Positions 33,592-46,448 of a stretch of DNA of 64,000 nucleotides are shown here, in pieces (position 1 is the stretch's first letter; each line of letters opens with the position of its first letter). Below the pieces are notes generated by a model that did not search any database, had not been told where the DNA came from, and worked only from the letters and a program-made list of their open reading frames with translations. The translations under genes and the position numbers were made by a program. Source of the DNA: Rhododendron vialii (Eukaryota; Streptophyta; Magnoliopsida; Ericales; Ericaceae); the NCBI RefSeq assembly GCF_030253575.1, contig NC_080557.1, positions 30,055,501 through 30,119,500 of the forward strand, given 5' to 3'.

Positions 33592-36230
33592 AAAACCAAT
33601 GGTCAGCTGTCGCCAACAAAATCGGCAGAAACAGCTGCATCGACAATTCATTTGAAATCAGTAAAGGACCCCAACCATAGAAAATAACATTACAAAATCA
33701 TTAACAAAAATAAATAAAATGTAAGACTTGCCAAATTGCACATCGCGACATCATATCCAAGAATATTTGGATCAACTCTGTCGGTCAACACATTCTGCTT
33801 CTTTAATGTTCTTATATTTCGCAAATTTTCCTACAATGAATGGAAACATGGTATAAATTTTCACAAAATTAAGTAAATGAAGAAGTTCAGAACTTTGATC
33901 TAAGGTATCCATTTTGAAATACCACAAATGTGCTTGAGAACATGTGTCGTCTCGGAATGGAGACTCCGTATTTTTTTGGAGACCTCTCTTTTTCCTCTTT
34001 CATCAACCAAACAATCATGCTATCCATGACCTGATACACAATGGAAACAAATTGGAAATGGGACACGAATACATGTAATGAACAGTAAATGTGTTAAAAA
34101 ACCACAGGTTTTGATTAGTGGACCAGAAAAGCCCGACTTATCAATTTTTTCGGTAAACTACTAGGGGGTCATGTAGCCCATGCCGGATTAATTATATTTT
34201 GGGGTGGAGCGATGAACCTATTTGAAGTGGCTCATTTTCTACCCAAGATGCCTATGTATGAACAAGGGCTAATTTTACTTCCGCATAGCTACGATCGGTG
34301 GGGGGTAGGTCTTGATGGAAAAGTTACAGTCCCCTTTGAAGTACACAAATTTACAAGTACTATATTAATTACCAAATTCGACATCCGACCCCTTTCTTTG
34401 AAGACATTCCGTAAATCAGTTCGCGATGGTTTGAATGTCATGCCATCCATACTAACAACATCCGCCCTGCAAGTAAAAAATACACCTAATTAGTTTATTA
34501 TACCTTGATGACCAAATAGAAAAACACAGCAGACTGCTTTTACAATGTACAGGTTAGTAGTCATACATATCTTCTTTTTTCCGAGTTGGTTTCATAACAT
34601 ATTCAATCAATTCACTTTCTTCTTTTGTGAACTTCGAATCTTTCACCTCCGGTTCTGCCACAGACGGGGTCTTTATAGCTTTACTTGCTTTGACTGTCCT
34701 ATTACCCCATTTCTTTGATGGTCGAGTCAAAGCGTGTTCTTCTACAACTCCTTCATCCACCTATACTTGAACTTGAACGTCGTCACCTTGTACGTCACCT
34801 TTCCCTTGGTTTTCCACAACGTCTTCCTGTTCCACTTGTACTTCTTTGTGTTGGTCAATTGTGACACCCCGTCTGACTTCCACATTTTTCCATAATGGAG
34901 GTGTGTACAACTTCCTCCATCATGTGCTCTGGCGTGTACAACGGCATGTCACGAGCATTCTGAACATTTTTGAAACAGCTTATCCTATCCTCATCCATTT
35001 CATCTGTGGGAACGCCTTTACCTGCCTTATTCAGAGTAGAAGTGGAAGTTGACGGAAATTTGTGACAACCATCATCGTCTAAAGGACTGTCCATCTCGCT
35101 CACATCCTTCCCTTTTTCATGAATTTTTTGGGTTGTTGTTTCAGAACCTTGACCTATAAAGGCAGCGTCCATGATGATGATATTTTGCAGTTGTTCAACA
35201 AATGATTTCTTCAAGGTATGAAAAGCCTTTTGCGCCTCCTATTAACATAACATAAGGTCAGGTAAACTCTACGAATTGAAATGACATAAATGGTTCATTG
35301 GACATAACAAGATTAGGTTTTCTCACCGGATGCAGTAAACGAGGCTCGGGAAATTGGCCGGAAATGGGATCTACCAAGTCCAAATTCTCCTCTTTCGCAA
35401 TTCGTTCCATTATAAGATTCGTCGTCCAAGACTGAATCAATGGAACACCAACCCTACCAACATTCATTCCCATCTCCTCTTTGTCAAAGTATATAAGCTG
35501 CAAGGGAAAAATTATATTTTCATAATAAATGATTTTACAAAGGTCATACAAAATTTTTTTGAATATGAAAATGGGATGTACATTACCAGTAGGAGCAACA
35601 CACAGCCAGACACGCCGGGGGCATCCTTCTTATTATCAACCTCCTTCACATCTCTCTTCTTAAACTTAGTTATTTCCTTTACCAACCAATCCAACACAAA
35701 TTGTGGCCATGCATATGACGAAATCTTCGTTAAATCATACACGGCTGGGTAAAACTTTGTGGAGGCCACATCCTTTGTGGTAGGACACAATAACGAAGAC
35801 AACACAAACAGGACATACGAAGTCTGAAACTTCGCATCTGCTACCCCCGACTTAAAAACTTCTTGCATCATTGCAAAGGTTACCCCTCTCTTTAATTGTT
35901 CATTCCCTTCCACAAACATGGCCCGAATGTGTTCAAAGTGGAACGCTTCACACTTAGTCAGAACTAGTACAGTTCTAAGGGTAGCCCTAATGCTCTTCCA
36001 ACATCAGCTGGCGTGATTGAATAGACTTTCATCCTCCCAAATTCCAAGGTCTTTTTGATAGGGTTGAAGTGGTGAACCAATTTGGATATGAATTCACGCT
36101 TAAGAATTTCACATTGTAGTGTCAGCATTGAACCGAAACCAAGTCTTTCTACAGCAGTTCTTTGATCTTTGTTTAAGGACGCATTTTGTTTAACCAATGC
36201 CTTGGGTGAACATCTACTCCGAAATATCGG

Positions 36231-38039
36231 CTGCACATGCAAATAATATAACCATACATAAAAGGTTGGATATGGTCGTAAGGGTGGGATATTTCATACA
36301 ACCATGATTCGGACACAAATAATATTTTCAATGTAATAATTAACTATATAAAGAACCACAAATGCGAAGCCATACCAACATAGGCGCCTTTTTCTTTATG
36401 GGGAGTTTCTTCTTATTGCGTGCCTTCTTTCGTTGGCCATGTCCAAGAATGGTGCTTTCTCAACATCAGACATATTGTTCCATGCTGCCGCAGCTACTGA
36501 GCTATGCTGCATAGTTCACAGGAAGATTGAGACCCAAAACATGAAATATGTAGACAAAATTAAATAATTTGAACCACTGAAGTTTAAATATCATAAAGTT
36601 GACGACTTAGAACTGCAATAACTCTAACCTGTGTTACAAAAAACCTCGGACCAGTCTCTGCCGTTCTTGCTTTTTTTAAGTAGTCGTCACTGCATTTCAA
36701 ATCGTACAAAATGTTGTTCAGCTCAATACAACGTGGAATTGAAAACATTATCCACTTAACTACATTGGTGGTAAACATACGTACAGGAATAATAGATAAG
36801 GATTGCTGTTGGTACTTTCCATTGGTGCCTTCGTCCCACTACTACTCCCTTTTTCAGTTCGCGGTCGCTTCTGTCCTCATTTCATCCTTCATTTACAAAA
36901 AAATAAAAGAAACTTCAATCAATTAAGAACCAGTAGTGGCAATAAATTCTAAAGCCGTACATAATGTTGATTAAAAGATAGACAAAGAGAGACATAAAGA
37001 AGATAATTAACTGAAATACATAACTCGCACAGTATTTTACTGGAATCACAATAGAGGAGCCATATATCAACCTCAGTGCTAGTGCATCTCATAAGGACAA
37101 TGGAGTAGAAGAATAACAAATTATCTTTCAGACAATAGCAGTAACACTAAACGCCCTGTTCAAACATTAGTAAGATAGTAATATGCAACATTCGTAATCT
37201 GCTTCAGTTCAAGCCCCTATGCAGACTGGATTTTTGCAGTAATGCACATCCAAATTGAAGAAGCTCTTCAAATTCTTGGATGTCCAAATTGCAACCTAAT
37301 TGAACTTTTCTAGCTAAATGTTCGAATAGGAAGGGTATTCGATAAAACTTCTTCAGGATTTGTAGCTGATGTGTTTTTCCAACATGAAAAGTTGAAATTA
37401 TGCTCAAAAGGCCTAAATTTTTGCAAGATTCTTCGAAGTGGTACTTTTTGAGCTTGCTTTTGTTGAAACAATTGAACTCAAATGGGCCAAGAGCCCTTAA
37501 CACTTGAATTAGACAGAAGATAAAATCAAATAACTATGCATAGATTTTAAAATAACTTGTAGCTTCTGCCATGATTGCTTCTAAAAGATAAACAACATAA
37601 TACAAACTGGTCAATATAAATGAGGAAAGGCAATGTATTAGGGATTAGTGGAGTATTATTTAAAAAGGTCTTATGTGTATAAGATGAAGATATATTAAAA
37701 ATAAGACTTGCAGAAAATAGTTCATACAACAAATGTTTCCAAAACAGATATACCGTGCGATGTGGATGATGCAAACAATGTATCATGGATGTAAGAAATG
37801 TTGAGAGAAGACATAATAGGTCTAAGTCAGAAGCCATCTTTTTCTTTTCAATTTTTTTATTGGGACAAGCTAAATATTCAGTAGGCAAGAATCTCAATTT
37901 TTCTTTTCATTTTTTTCATTTTTTATTGTCTTGCCTACCATTTCGCCTATTTGTCTTCTTTCCTAACCTTCAAGTTTCCTGCTCAGTTTATCTTTTGGGT
38001 CAAGCAATGCATTACTTTTGCTATGTATTCAGTGGTAAT
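36231..38039. other. Presumed intron/spacer sequence in the ULP1-like gene
   Basis: AT-rich. The ORFs at 36584-36778 and 37204-37503 (minus) show no recognisable domain; the first could be an upstream exon of the ULP1-like gene, since VRVIAVLS and NILYDLKCSD look peptide-like, but splice sites were not settled. 37700-38039 may belong to the LINE fragment that follows. Confidence 0.35.
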
Positions 38040-38760
38040 AAATGGTGAGTTGGCAGGGTTCTTTAAAGGAGAAAGGGGCTGAGACAAGGCGACCCAATTT
38101 CCCCATCTCTCTTCGTCATGGTAATGAAAGGGCTTTATTCTATTCTTTAGAGAAGAATTGCTCAGAGCCAGTTCACCTACCATCCTAGATGTGCCAGTCT
38201 CTCCATTTCTTACCTTGCTTTTGCTCATGATCTATTCATCTTAGCTGGAGCAGATTATCCTTCAGTAAGGGTTCTTAAAGAGGCTTTGGATTAATTTTAC
38301 TATTCCTCAGGATTGGAGCCTAATTTACAGAAGAGCGAAGTTTTCTTTTCTGGTGTCAATGCTACAACTAAAATTGCTATTCTTTAGATGCTACCTAGGA
38401 GTGCCTCTCATTTCAACTAAACTCAAATATGAGGACTGTGTGCAGTTGAAGGAACAAACACAACAAAGAATTAATAGCTGGTCTAATAGAATGTTGTCTT
38501 TAGGTGGTAGGGCTCTCCTCATTCAACCAGTCTTATTCAACATGCAAACTTTTTGGAGTTCCTTGTATATTTTACCAAAGAATATTTTGAGAGAGATTGA
38601 GGCTATCCTTAAGAATTTTCTGTGGTCTGGTCTTAATCTCAAAAGAGCAGGAGCCAAAGTCAAATGGTTGGCAGTGTGCACCCCAAAAGCTTAAGGTGGA
38701 CTGGGGTTAAAGTCTCTTACTATTTGGAATAATGCTACTATGATGAGGCACTTGTGGCCT
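38040..38760 (+). pseudogene. LINE (L1-type) reverse transcriptase fragment
   Basis: Plus-strand reading with frameshifts: FFKGERG, then LRQGDPISPSLFVMVMKGL (after a one-base deletion near 38085), PSLS-type region read as CASLSISYLAFAHDLFILAGAD, then LGVPL, INSWSNRMLSLGGRALLIQPVL, NFLWSG and GGLGLKSL. These are the conserved C-terminal RT and post-RT blocks of plant L1 elements. The catalytic FADD box reads FAHD. It is truncated at both ends and oriented opposite to the host ULP1-like gene, probably within an intron. Confidence 0.85.
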
Positions 38761-39583
38761 TATGTAAAAAAGAAGACACTTTATGGGTGCCATCATATAT
38801 AGGTTTGAGATTTTTTTAAATGGAGGTAAACGTAAAACAAATAGAATGTAGCAAAGCATGCCATCATATTTTTTGTTTACTTTGTATTCTTTAGGTAGTT
38901 ATGTAAATATCGAAGCCTACAAGCCATGATCAGGACGGTTTGTTTTGGACTAGCGATTCTACCAAGTTTGTTTGAGAAAACATCATCATACTATATAAAC
39001 AGTTCATCAAAAAAGTTTTTATTTTTTCCTCATTATTTTATTTTCTAGAAAAATGAATCTTTTAAGAAGTATACATTTGAGGTCCATTTAATATCGTTGC
39101 TTAACAGCGACGTTTTAACATTTTGTGAACTACTTAGTGTTGTTCTCTGCCTTAAGATTTTCCCAAAACTCCTCTCAAAGAAGTTGAAATATCCTAGTGG
39201 GAGATCTTTCGTGTCCCAAACATGACATTAATCATTTTCTTTTCTTTTTTTATAACCAGGTTTTTGGCTTCATTTGTGCGCAACCCAACTAATTAATTTC
39301 GGGCTCCTACAGTTAATGGCCGGACAAATTCCCCAATGGCTTCAAAGTTAGGAATGTTTGGGCTTCCGTGGGATTCAAACCTGCAACTACATAAAGAGAA
39401 ACTACTTAAATTCAATCAAAGTTATGAATGCAATTTTTTCTACTTTGGGTTGCATACAACACTTCCAAATTAAATCACAGGATTCTCACTACAGATCAAG
39501 TAAACTTTGCAACACAAAACCCAATAACACAACTACATACATCGAAAAACACACACATCTCACTACAGATCGAGTAAACTAAC
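38761..39583. other. Intron-like AT-rich sequence
   Basis: No supported gene. It ends at the donor of the proposed first ULP1-like exon. Duplicate phrases CTCACTACAGATC(G/A)AGTAAAC occur at 39487-39503 and 39559-39578. Confidence 0.3.
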
Positions 39584-39878
39584 CTGATGAACTGGCGATG
39601 GCGATGGCAACGTTCAAAGCTTGGATGATTAAAGGTTGCATCTCCAGAGTAGACGATTAAAACAGAGGCGAAGGAGGGAGTTGGGGAACCACGTCGGCTG
39701 TTGAATGGGAGAGAGTAGGGAGAAGTCTTGAGAGGCTGGGGAGCACAGATGAATTTCCGCCGGACCAAACCCTAGACTGCTTTGTATGTCAGGAGAATGG
39801 AAAAGAGGGAAAAAAGAGAGAAGGAAAAAGGGAAAGATTGGGACGAACGGGAAGGGAATGGTGTCGTTTTTTAATCAA

Positions 39879-39924
39879 AGGGCAAATTTGTCCACTCACA
39901 TCATGCTTAATACCTCATACCATG
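39879..39924 (-). repeat. Inner part of the right MULE TIR
   Basis: 46 bp that continue the right TIR (51610-51719) once gypsy-2 and one CCATG are removed: the join reads CATACCATG then TATTGGTAATA, matching TACCATG-TTTTGGTAAATA in the reverse complement of the left TIR. Further in, AGGGCAAATT matches AGGGCATTTT on the left. Confidence 0.8.
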
Positions 39925-40723
39925 TGTAGTGGGCCAAAATATCCGAGGAATAGGCAAGTCCAAATGGGTCGCGCCTGCCTGAGCTCACCACGTAGTTGTC
40001 TCAGTTCATCTGTGGATTTACACGTGAGTTGGTATGGTGGATGTGGCCATTTCCCGAAAGATAAGGAGGTCTTTATACTCTTCGCCGAACGTGGAATTAT
40101 CCGAGGGGTATGAAGGTAAGGTCTCCTTCGGTAATTTGTTCAAATGTTCGGTGATAACTATGTTCGGATAGAGTTTCTATCGTTCGGTATCAAATTGGTT
40201 TAATTCACTCGGGAGTAAGTTTGTTCGGACATCGCTTCAGTGGAATCTTTTAGAAGCTTCCACTGATATTTGGGTTGTCATCTCTGACAATTGAAATGAC
40301 ATCTCTATATGATGTGACTTTTCTGACACTGACAAACGCGGCTCTGCAACCTACAGAGAAGTGATGTCTAGTAAATACGCTAACATGTGACGTCATTCGA
40401 ACGTAGCACACCACGTGGGTTGAAAAGCCAGCCTGTGCAACACTCAACATCTCTGACTATAAATACAAGACCATCCCCTCATGGGAAATGGTCTAAGAAA
40501 AAAGGAAGGAAAAACATCTCTCTCTCTCTCTCTTTCTAGCTCAATCTTTCCATAACCTTCTTGCTAAGCTTCTCCTTTCTCCACTTACTGACTAGTCCGT
40601 CGGAGTATCTTCCCGGAGGAACACCCCCCTTCGGTTCTGCAGGTACACAAAGATTTCAACAGCCCCACGGATTCCAGAAAAGGGGCTCGAGAAGGAAAGG
40701 CATGGTGAAATCAGCCCCCCACA
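39925..40723 (+). repeat. 5' LTR of gypsy-2
   Basis: 799 bp with a TATAAATA box at 40458-40465 followed by a CT microsatellite (40518-40534). Collinear with 50801-51609, including a shared hairpin-like GAAGCTTCCACTG stretch. Confidence 0.95.
40458..40465 (+). promoter_or_regulatory. TATA box in gypsy-2 5' LTR
   Basis: TATAAATA, conserved at 51334-51341 in the other LTR, 50-60 bp before the CT-rich tract. Confidence 0.55.
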
Positions 40724-40725
40724 AT

Positions 40726-40743
40726 TGGCGACTCTGTTGGGGA
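40726..40743 (+). other. Primer binding site of gypsy-2
   Basis: TGGCGACTCTGTTGGGGA begins two bases after the LTR. This type of sequence is used by Tat/Ogre-like elements and is thought to pair with tRNA-Arg; the tRNA assignment is from memory. Confidence 0.65.
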
Positions 40744-40846
40744 CGCGGGTTTCAAGAGCGCATTCGTTTGCTCTTCTTAAGTAAACAGTGGAATTGATAT
40801 CGCTCTAGATCGTGTTCTTTCACTTCTCTTCCCCAATACGGAACAA

Positions 40847-43342
40847 ATGGCACATCGACTTCCACCGCCGGGCCCAAAGAACTTCACTCTTGGTTTGGCT
40901 GGGTTCGGCTCTATCAATCTTGAACCCAGTCAAACCACTAGGACGGTTCCTCCGGTTTCTCGCCAACTTTTTTTTCCTCGAACCGAGTTGGACATCGCCT
41001 TGGCGGAGCAAAAACGCCAGGCGGCGGTTATATCCATGCTCCAACAACGATTAGAGGATCGGGATGATGGTGTGGTCGCTACGCCAAATCACATCCATCA
41101 CGCCGAACCTAGTCAGCCGAAGAAGCCACGAAAAAGAAGCAGGATGTCCCGAGCAACAAAGACAACCGAGCTTATACCATCCGAACGACGCAACGTGTTC
41201 GAGCGCCTCGAAACTGAACGTCAAATCCCTATGGCTACGCGCCCCAGGCTTGCGAGTGTCATCTACGCCGAAAGCTCAAGGTCGTCGGCTATGAGCTCTA
41301 CAGCTGGCACCAATAGGGCGGCGTTATCAAGCCCAACGTGCCGCCTCCCACGGCAAGATGTGGAATCAACGAAAGGGAAGCAGCTCATGAACTTGAATCA
41401 CCCACCGCGGTATACCCAGACTGGGGAATATCAGGGACGATCCGAACGCTCGAGATCAAATTTCGAACGCCATCATGAGGAACGGCGTTCGGTCCATTCT
41501 AAGGATCACTAAGGAGCAATTAGCAAGGAACGCCATGTAAGGCAGGATAATACAATAGTCTTATATGATCAGTACACGGGTTTGCCGACTGTTTATCGAC
41601 CCATCGACAAAGATGCCGTTCCGCTCAACGAACACCCACCGGGCTCTAGAAGAGAAGCCCAAAGACATTCGGAAGAATGACGTCATCAACACCAGGGGGA
41701 AAGCGAGCGTCCACGACATCATCCCAAAGAGCGCATGAGGATGCCCAAACCAGGTGTTTCAGTACCTCCTGTTGTTCGACCGAATCCCACTCCCAAAGAT
41801 AATTCGAAGCTCGGAAAGGCAAAGGCTTCCCCGTTCATTGATTCAATTCGACAAGAAAGGCCGCCCGAGCAATTCACTATGCCGAAGCTAAAGCGATATG
41901 AAGCAAAGGAGGACCCAGTCGCGTTCGTTTGCCGCTTTAGACAAACCATGAGCTTGCACAATTTCTCTGACGCGCTCATGTGTAAGATTTTTCCCCTTAC
42001 GCTGAGTGAGCCAATCATGCTCTGGTACAATCAGTTGAAGCCCAAGTCAATTACGTGCTTCAACGAGTTAGAATTAAAATTTACAAAACGATTTGTGACG
42101 AGTAACGTCCAGCCGAAGACATTGTCCATGCTTGTGAACATGAAAAGAGCGGTGGGAGAAACCCTTCGGCTTTATACGAAATGATATTGGGAGGTGTACA
42201 ACTTGATACCCGACTGTGATCAAGGTGTTGCGGCCGAGTCATTCATGAATGGGTTGGATCCATCTTCGGCAATGTTTCGTGATCTCTCACGAAACCCACC
42301 GAAGACCATGGGAGAACTGATGACGATTATCGAAAAAGACTGTGTTCACGAGGAGGCAATTGCCGAGCGAAAAGTTCCAAAAATTTAAGACTCTTCTAAA
42401 ATGTCTCCGGCTGTCAAGAAACAGGTCGCCAACATAAGGGAAAATCAAACTTCTAGGAGCATGCAAAGTAACAAGAATGAGCAGCAGTCATTGCGGCAAG
42501 ACAAGCGGGAGCCACGACCTGATGAATATGTTGCCGAACATACCGCATTCACGGTACCAATTTACAAACTCTTAAATGTTATTGGCAAATTACCATTTTT
42601 TGTTTGGCCCACGAGGTTCTTAGGAACCGCAGGGAGTGCCCCTGGGATGTGTACCTTTCATAAGGAACGAGGACACTACACTACTCAATGTAGGCCATTC
42701 AAAAAATATCTGGAAGAACTTACCGCTGCCGGGCATCTCAATCCATGGATCGATACTAGGAAAAACCCGCTGCCGCCTCCACCACCGCGCATCGAAAACC
42801 TAGTGAGCGTTATTCAAGGCCTCGTATCCAAAGAAAGAATTCCCGAGCTACAATCCGAGATCGATAGAGCTGTCACCGCTCTCTCGGTTTGTAATATTGG
42901 TGCTTCGGCTAAACGCAAATGGGAGGATCCAAACTGTAATGGGCCGATAACCTTTACATTCGAAGATTTGAAAGGAGTCCAACTCCCTCACACAGATGCT
43001 CTCGTTGTTACCCTGGCAATAGACAAATCAATTGTCCAGCGAGTGTTGATTGATCAAGGAAGTTCGGTTGACGTAATGTTTTCTCGACTTTCAAAAGCCT
43101 CGAACTCCTTCCTACGCAGCTCTGAATGGCATCGACTCCCCTGGTGAGCTTCACTGGTGCTCCGGTCTGGCCACTCGGCTTGGTAACCTTAGCCGTGTGG
43201 GCAGGTTCCCGAGTCGTTGATGTGGAATTCGTGGTGGTAAATTCGCCGAGCCTCTATAACGTCATCCTCGAACGGGCTTGGCTTCACGAGATGCAGGCGG
43301 TCGCTTCCACTTTTCACCAAGTTATGAAATTCGTAGGGTGGA
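40847..43342 (+). pseudogene. gag: gypsy-2 gag and protease, several stops
   Basis: All pieces from ATG 40847 lie in one frame. The N-terminal part is long, basic and Arg/Ser-rich. A first stop falls at 41510-41512. The capsid core (DPVAFVCRFRQTM, LTLSEPIMLWYNQL, ELELKFTKRFV) is at 41890-42180, with TGA 42182-42184 (probably CGA) and TAA 42386-42388 (probably CAA). A degenerate zinc knuckle CTFHKERGHYTTQC is at 42652-42693. The protease site is VLIDQGSSVDVMF (about 43046), with Gln where Thr is common, as in other Tat elements. Two compensating frameshifts between about 43100 and 43343 leave VSFTGAPVWPLG...VEFVVVNSPSLYN in another frame. Confidence 0.88.
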
Positions 43343-46300
43343 ATGGAAGACAGGAAACCCTCCGAGGAGATCAGGTGCAATCAAAAAAAATGCTACATCA
43401 GAACAGTTACCAACAAAGCTTGCTTGGAGGTACAGTGTGTTGAGTCGGCTGACGTCCCAATGCTTGACGATGTGGGATTGCCCGCCGAGCAGAGGTCAAC
43501 GGAGGAACTTGTCAAAATGCCGATCACCGAAGACGGAGAGCGATACTTCCTAATTGGCAGCTCTTTGAGCGAAACCAAGCGGTGGGAACTGTTTGACTTT
43601 CTTATGAGGAATATCGAAGTATTTGCTTGGACTCCGCAGGAAATGCCAGGCGTGGATCCTTCGTTTGCATCACATTCGTTGAACGTTGACCCGAACAGGA
43701 AGCCAGTGGTGCAAAAGGTTCGACGTTCGGCGGTGACACATGTGGAAGCAGTTATGACGGAGGTAGATCAACTGTTGGCAGCTGGAGCAATTCGAGAGGT
43801 TTTATATCCAACTTGGCTCGCCAATCCTGTCGTAGTGCCAAAGAAAAATGGGAAGTTAAGGGTTTGCATCAATTACACGAACCTCAACGATGCGTGCCCG
43901 ATGGATCGTTTCCCGCTCCCTCAGATAGAACAGCTGGTGGATGCTACAGCGGGATGTGAGCGGATGAGCTTCATGGATGCGTATCGGGGTTATCATCAGA
44001 TTGCTCTGGCGGAGGAAGACCAAGAGAAGACCGCTTTCATATCTCCTCGGGGAACCTACTGCTACAAGGTTGTTCCGTTCGGCTTGAAGAATGCAGGGGC
44101 TACTTTTCAGCGCACTATAACCAGGATGTTCCCCGGGATGCTCGGGCGAATATTGGAGGCCTACATCGATGACTTGGTATGTAAAAGTAAATTCGCTCGG
44201 GACCACCTTCGGGATTTGGGCGAAGTTTTTGCCGTTCTAAAATGGCAAAAACTACGCCTTAACGCGGAAAAATGTGCGTTCGGCGTTAGTTCCGGCAAGT
44301 TCCTTGGTTAGATGGTGAGCCGTTGAGGAATCGAAGCCGACCCAATCCAGCTTACGGCCGTGCAAAACCTCCGAGCTCCAACAACAATCAAGGAAGTACA
44401 ATGTCTTACCGGAATGGGGGCCACCTTGAATCGTTTTATTCGACGCTCGGGAGACCTTTGTCGTCCATTCTTCCAAGCCATCAAGACAAGTCGACGGCGG
44501 TTTGTGTGGACTAAAGAGCGTGCAGAGGCTCTGCAGTCCCTAAAAGAATATATTAGCCGTTATATTAGGCTCTGCACGACGAAGCCAATAAATTAGCCGT
44601 TGCTGCGAAAGAAGCTCGAATTTCCGAAGAAGATGTTATGGAAGACCGGCTCGCACCTAATGACGGGCCCTTACGTGCTCGGTATACTATGGGTGTCAAA
44701 AAACCCAAAAGGGAATGGAAGCTCTTCTCGGGTGACGCGTGGCGCATGACGGTCGACAGAGCCTCAAATATCAATGGAGCAGGGGCAGGCGTTGTGCTCG
44801 TTTCCCCTAGTGGAATGGTGCACGAAAATGTCATTTCCATTGGGTATCCGGCGACTAATAACGAAGTAGAATATGAAGCCCTCATCGCCAGTTTACAACT
44901 CGCCCTTCGGCTCGACGCGGATTCAGTCCACATTTTTTGCAACTTTCAGCTAATTGTCGGCCATTTAAATGACAATTATCAGGCAAAAAACCAGCGCATG
45001 AACGCTTATGTTAGCCATGTGCTGGCCTTGTTCAAACGATTTGGCCGTGTTGAAGTGGAATGGATCTCCCGGGAGCACAACGCGCATGCTGACGCCCTCG
45101 CTGGATTAGCTTCGGTATACAAGACTTTGGGTCATCGCACCATCGTGTTTGGTGAAGTAGAATCTCTTAGTTTCGAGTCTGCTTTCCGACCAGTGGCAGC
45201 GATCACGTTCGGTCCAAGCCAGATGGACCCCATAGTTGCGTATTTAAAGGATCAAATCCTTCCGACCAATAGAAGAGAGGCCCACAAGATCTGTTGCCGA
45301 GCAGCAAATTACTTTTTGGATCCGAGCAATAACCTTTACCGAAGAACCTTAACTGGGCCTGACCTGCGAGTCGTTCACGAAGATCAAGTGCAAAGCGTTT
45401 TGGACGAGCTTCATCTGGAAGCTGTGGGGCACACTCGGGTGGACGCACTATGGCTCAACGGGCGGTGACGCAAGGTTACTGGTGGCCAAAGATGGTCAAG
45501 CAGTCGGAAGAATACGTGAAACGCTGTGTTCAGTGTCAGAAGCAAGCTACTCTCATCCACCAATCTGCCTTTCCTCTCAAAATGATCACCAGTCCGTGGC
45601 CGTTTGCGGTCTGGGCTTTTGATATTGTCGAAAAAATGCCGAAGGCACCTGAAGGATTTGAGTACCTGCTCACGGCTACCGACTTGTTCACCAAATAGGT
45701 GGAGGCTTCCCCATTGGTCAAGACAACGGCAGGAGATGTTGAGCGTTTCATTTGGAAGCACATCATTTCCCGGTTCGGCGTACCGTATGCCATCCTTTCC
45801 GACAACAGCTCTCAATTTGTTGCTGTTGCCATCAAGGTTTTCTATCAAAAATGCCACATCACTATTCACAATTCATCTGTGGCGTATCCTCAGGGGAATG
45901 GACAAGCCGAAGCCTTAAATAAGACTATCACTCGGGGGCTCAAGCGTCGTTTAGATCGCAAGCTCGGCAGATGGGTGGAAGAACTCCCGCACATTTTATG
46001 GGCCTACCGTACTACTCCTCGGCGATCCACTGGCCGCATCCAATTCTCCATGGCTTATGGCATGGAGGCCGTACTCCCCCTATCCACGCTGATTCCTACG
46101 GTCCGCACGGAAAACTTTAACCCCGTGGTTAACAATGCCCTCGTCAGTTCCGAGTTGGATTTTGCCGAAGAATTACGGGATAACGCAAACCTTCGGCATG
46201 CAGCGTATTAGCAGGAAGTTGCTCGGGGATATAACAAGAATGTCCGGGCTCGGCCCTTCAACGTTGGGGATTTGGTTCTCCGCATGGTTACCGAGGCGGC

Positions 46301-46448
46301 AAAACTCACCAAGCTCAAGGATCCCTATGAAGGTCCTTACCGGGTGGCAACAAAAATTGGCCATGGCGTTTATAAACTTGCCGAGATGGATGGAACGCCA
46401 ATTGCCAACCCGTGGAATGCCCAAAAACTTAAGAAGTTCCACGGATAG
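43343..46448 (+). pseudogene. pol: gypsy-2 pol: RT, RNase H remnant, plant-type RNase H, integrase
   Basis: RT contains [24 protein letters not shown] and the catalytic [11 protein letters not shown], then a TAG (44309-44311) and a TGA. The RNase H next to RT stops soon after KTSRRRFVWTKERAEALQSLKEYIS (about 44460-44555). Its catalytic core is missing, and the sequence jumps to EANKLAVAAKEARIS. The second RNase H (DRASNINGAGAG, NNEVEYEALI, RMNAYVSHV, HNAHADALAGLAS) is intact but frameshifted near 45435. Integrase has CVQCQKQA, the Asp of AFDIVEKM, SDNSSQF and the Glu of GNGQAEALNKTI, so the triad is kept. Stops are at 45696-45698 (TGG to TAG) and 46209-46211. The reading ends at TAG 46446-46448. 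No chromodomain. Confidence 0.9.

Larger units (their letters stand above)
30928..39641 (-). pseudogene. ULP1-like (C48 cysteine protease) gene of the MULE, broken
   Basis: A multi-exon minus-strand gene related to SUMO-protease-like genes carried by plant MULEs (Kaonashi, CUMULE). A possible first exon, 39584-39641 (M-QPLIIQALNV, donor GTTAG), lies about 240 bp from the right TIR. The N-terminal plant domain is at 35966-36230 (ERLGFGSML, TPADVGRALGLPL), continuing at 35587-35919 and 35327-35496 with good splice sites. An acidic, Lys-rich linker is at 34554-35239. The protease domain contains the catalytic His in DHWFCVIIN, split at 33592/31629 by the solo LTR, the LDSMK strand, and the catalytic Cys in GGRFDCGFYTLRFMEHW (about 31190-31265). 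The stop is TAA 30928-30930. Besides the LTR, a stop and frameshift near 35960 separate GLPLEL from CEAFHFEHIRA. Exon limits between 33720 and 34500 are uncertain. Confidence 0.75.

Noticed and set aside
37204..37503. 99-residue minus-strand ORF
   Set aside because: No motif, no usable splice sites linking it to the ULP1-like exons, and AT-rich context; kept only as spacer.
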